Shown here: positions 15,144 through 15,233 of the stretch, piece by piece
Numbering within the stretch: the stretch's first letter is position 1
Layout of the letters: every line of letters begins with the position of its first letter
Assembly (NCBI GenBank): GCA_039029935.1
Contig: JBCCFC010000165.1
Coordinates: 1 to 15,233, forward strand
DNA: 15,233 bases
DNA from: G039029935 sp039029935
GTDB taxonomy: Bacteria; Chloroflexota; Anaerolineae; Caldilineales; Caldilineaceae
Direction of reading: 5' to 3'
Program-made: the position numbers and the translations under genes
The notes under the pieces: model-generated
Database searches by the model: none
The model's input: only the letters and a program-made list of their open reading frames with translations
What the model was told of the DNA's origin: nothing

Positions 15144-15152
15144 ATTAAGTCT

Positions 15153-15183
15153 ATTCCACACAAACTATATATTTCTGTGGAAT
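15153..15183. repeat. Small hairpin
   Basis: ATTCCACA (15153-15160) and TGTGGAAT (15176-15183) form a perfect 8-bp stem around an AT-rich 15-base loop. There is no U-tract. It lies between the MITE-like element and the terminator and its role is unknown. Confidence 0.5.
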
Positions 15184-15192
15184 GGCTAAAAC

Positions 15193-15228
15193 AAAAAGAC
15201 CTGCATCCAGAAAGATGCAGGTCTTTTT
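15193..15228. terminator. Bidirectional intrinsic terminator
   Basis: A perfect 15-bp stem runs from AAAAAGACCTGCATC (15193-15207) to GATGCAGGTCTTTTT (15214-15228) around the loop CAGAAA. The A-run on one side and T-run on the other make it work on both strands. On the plus strand it would end the xylB-araC transcript; on the minus strand it would end a gene arriving from the right of the window. Confidence 0.85.
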
Positions 15229-15233
15229 ACATA

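Noticed and set aside
15076..15144. Reading the long hairpin as the terminator of araC
   Set aside because: It has no U-tract after the stem and has flanking direct repeats. The hairpin at 15193-15228 has the proper terminator form.

Overview
The window looks like a piece of a mid-GC bacterial chromosome, most plausibly from Chloroflexota (inference). The reasons are the very long NACHT/HEAT proteins, a fused DhaM-HPr-EI protein, a large PTPS-related type membrane protein, GC-rich palindromic dispersed repeats of a kind common in that phylum, and short tandem repeats between genes. No rRNA, tRNA, CRISPR array or transposase gene was found.

Left arm (1-7501, minus strand). Two NACHT-type STAND NTPase genes form an operon read right to left and joined by a 4-base ATGA overlap. 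The first (7501 to 2444, 1685 residues) is complete: short N-terminus, NACHT NTPase, then a long HEAT-like solenoid of about 20 or more repeats with a 33-residue period. The second (2447 to the left edge) is a close paralog carrying about 285 extra N-terminal residues before the shared NACHT module. It is cut just after the NACHT-associated helical region. The two proteins share their first 18 residues and then differ by presence or absence of this whole N-terminal domain. Bacterial NACHT proteins are known antiphage factors, so this is the best candidate for an immune locus here. The first 69 bases are much richer in GC and encode, on the plus strand, a fragment that looks like a proline racemase/hydroxyproline epimerase. 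The left edge is therefore probably a chimeric join.

Centre (7502-12065). A compact divergent promoter region separates the NACHT operon from a plus-strand pair. On both sides the -10 box lies 7 bases from the start codon, so both transcripts should be leaderless, and a perfect 17-bp palindrome sits between them. The plus-strand pair is an 851-residue DhaM-HPr-Enzyme I fusion (the whole phosphate relay from PEP to a dihydroxyacetone kinase in one chain), coupled by an ATGA overlap to a 642-residue multi-pass GT-C/YfhO-like membrane protein. No dhaK or dhaL is present.

Right arm (12066-15233, plus strand). A small orphan gene of 97 codons has its own extended -10 promoter and a strong ribosome binding site. 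It is followed by a GC-rich stretch able to fold into competing RNA structures, then a xylulokinase gene and an AraC-family regulator, probably a sugar-utilisation unit. The window ends with a 67-bp MITE-like palindrome flanked by 7-bp direct repeats, a small hairpin, and a strong bidirectional intrinsic terminator.
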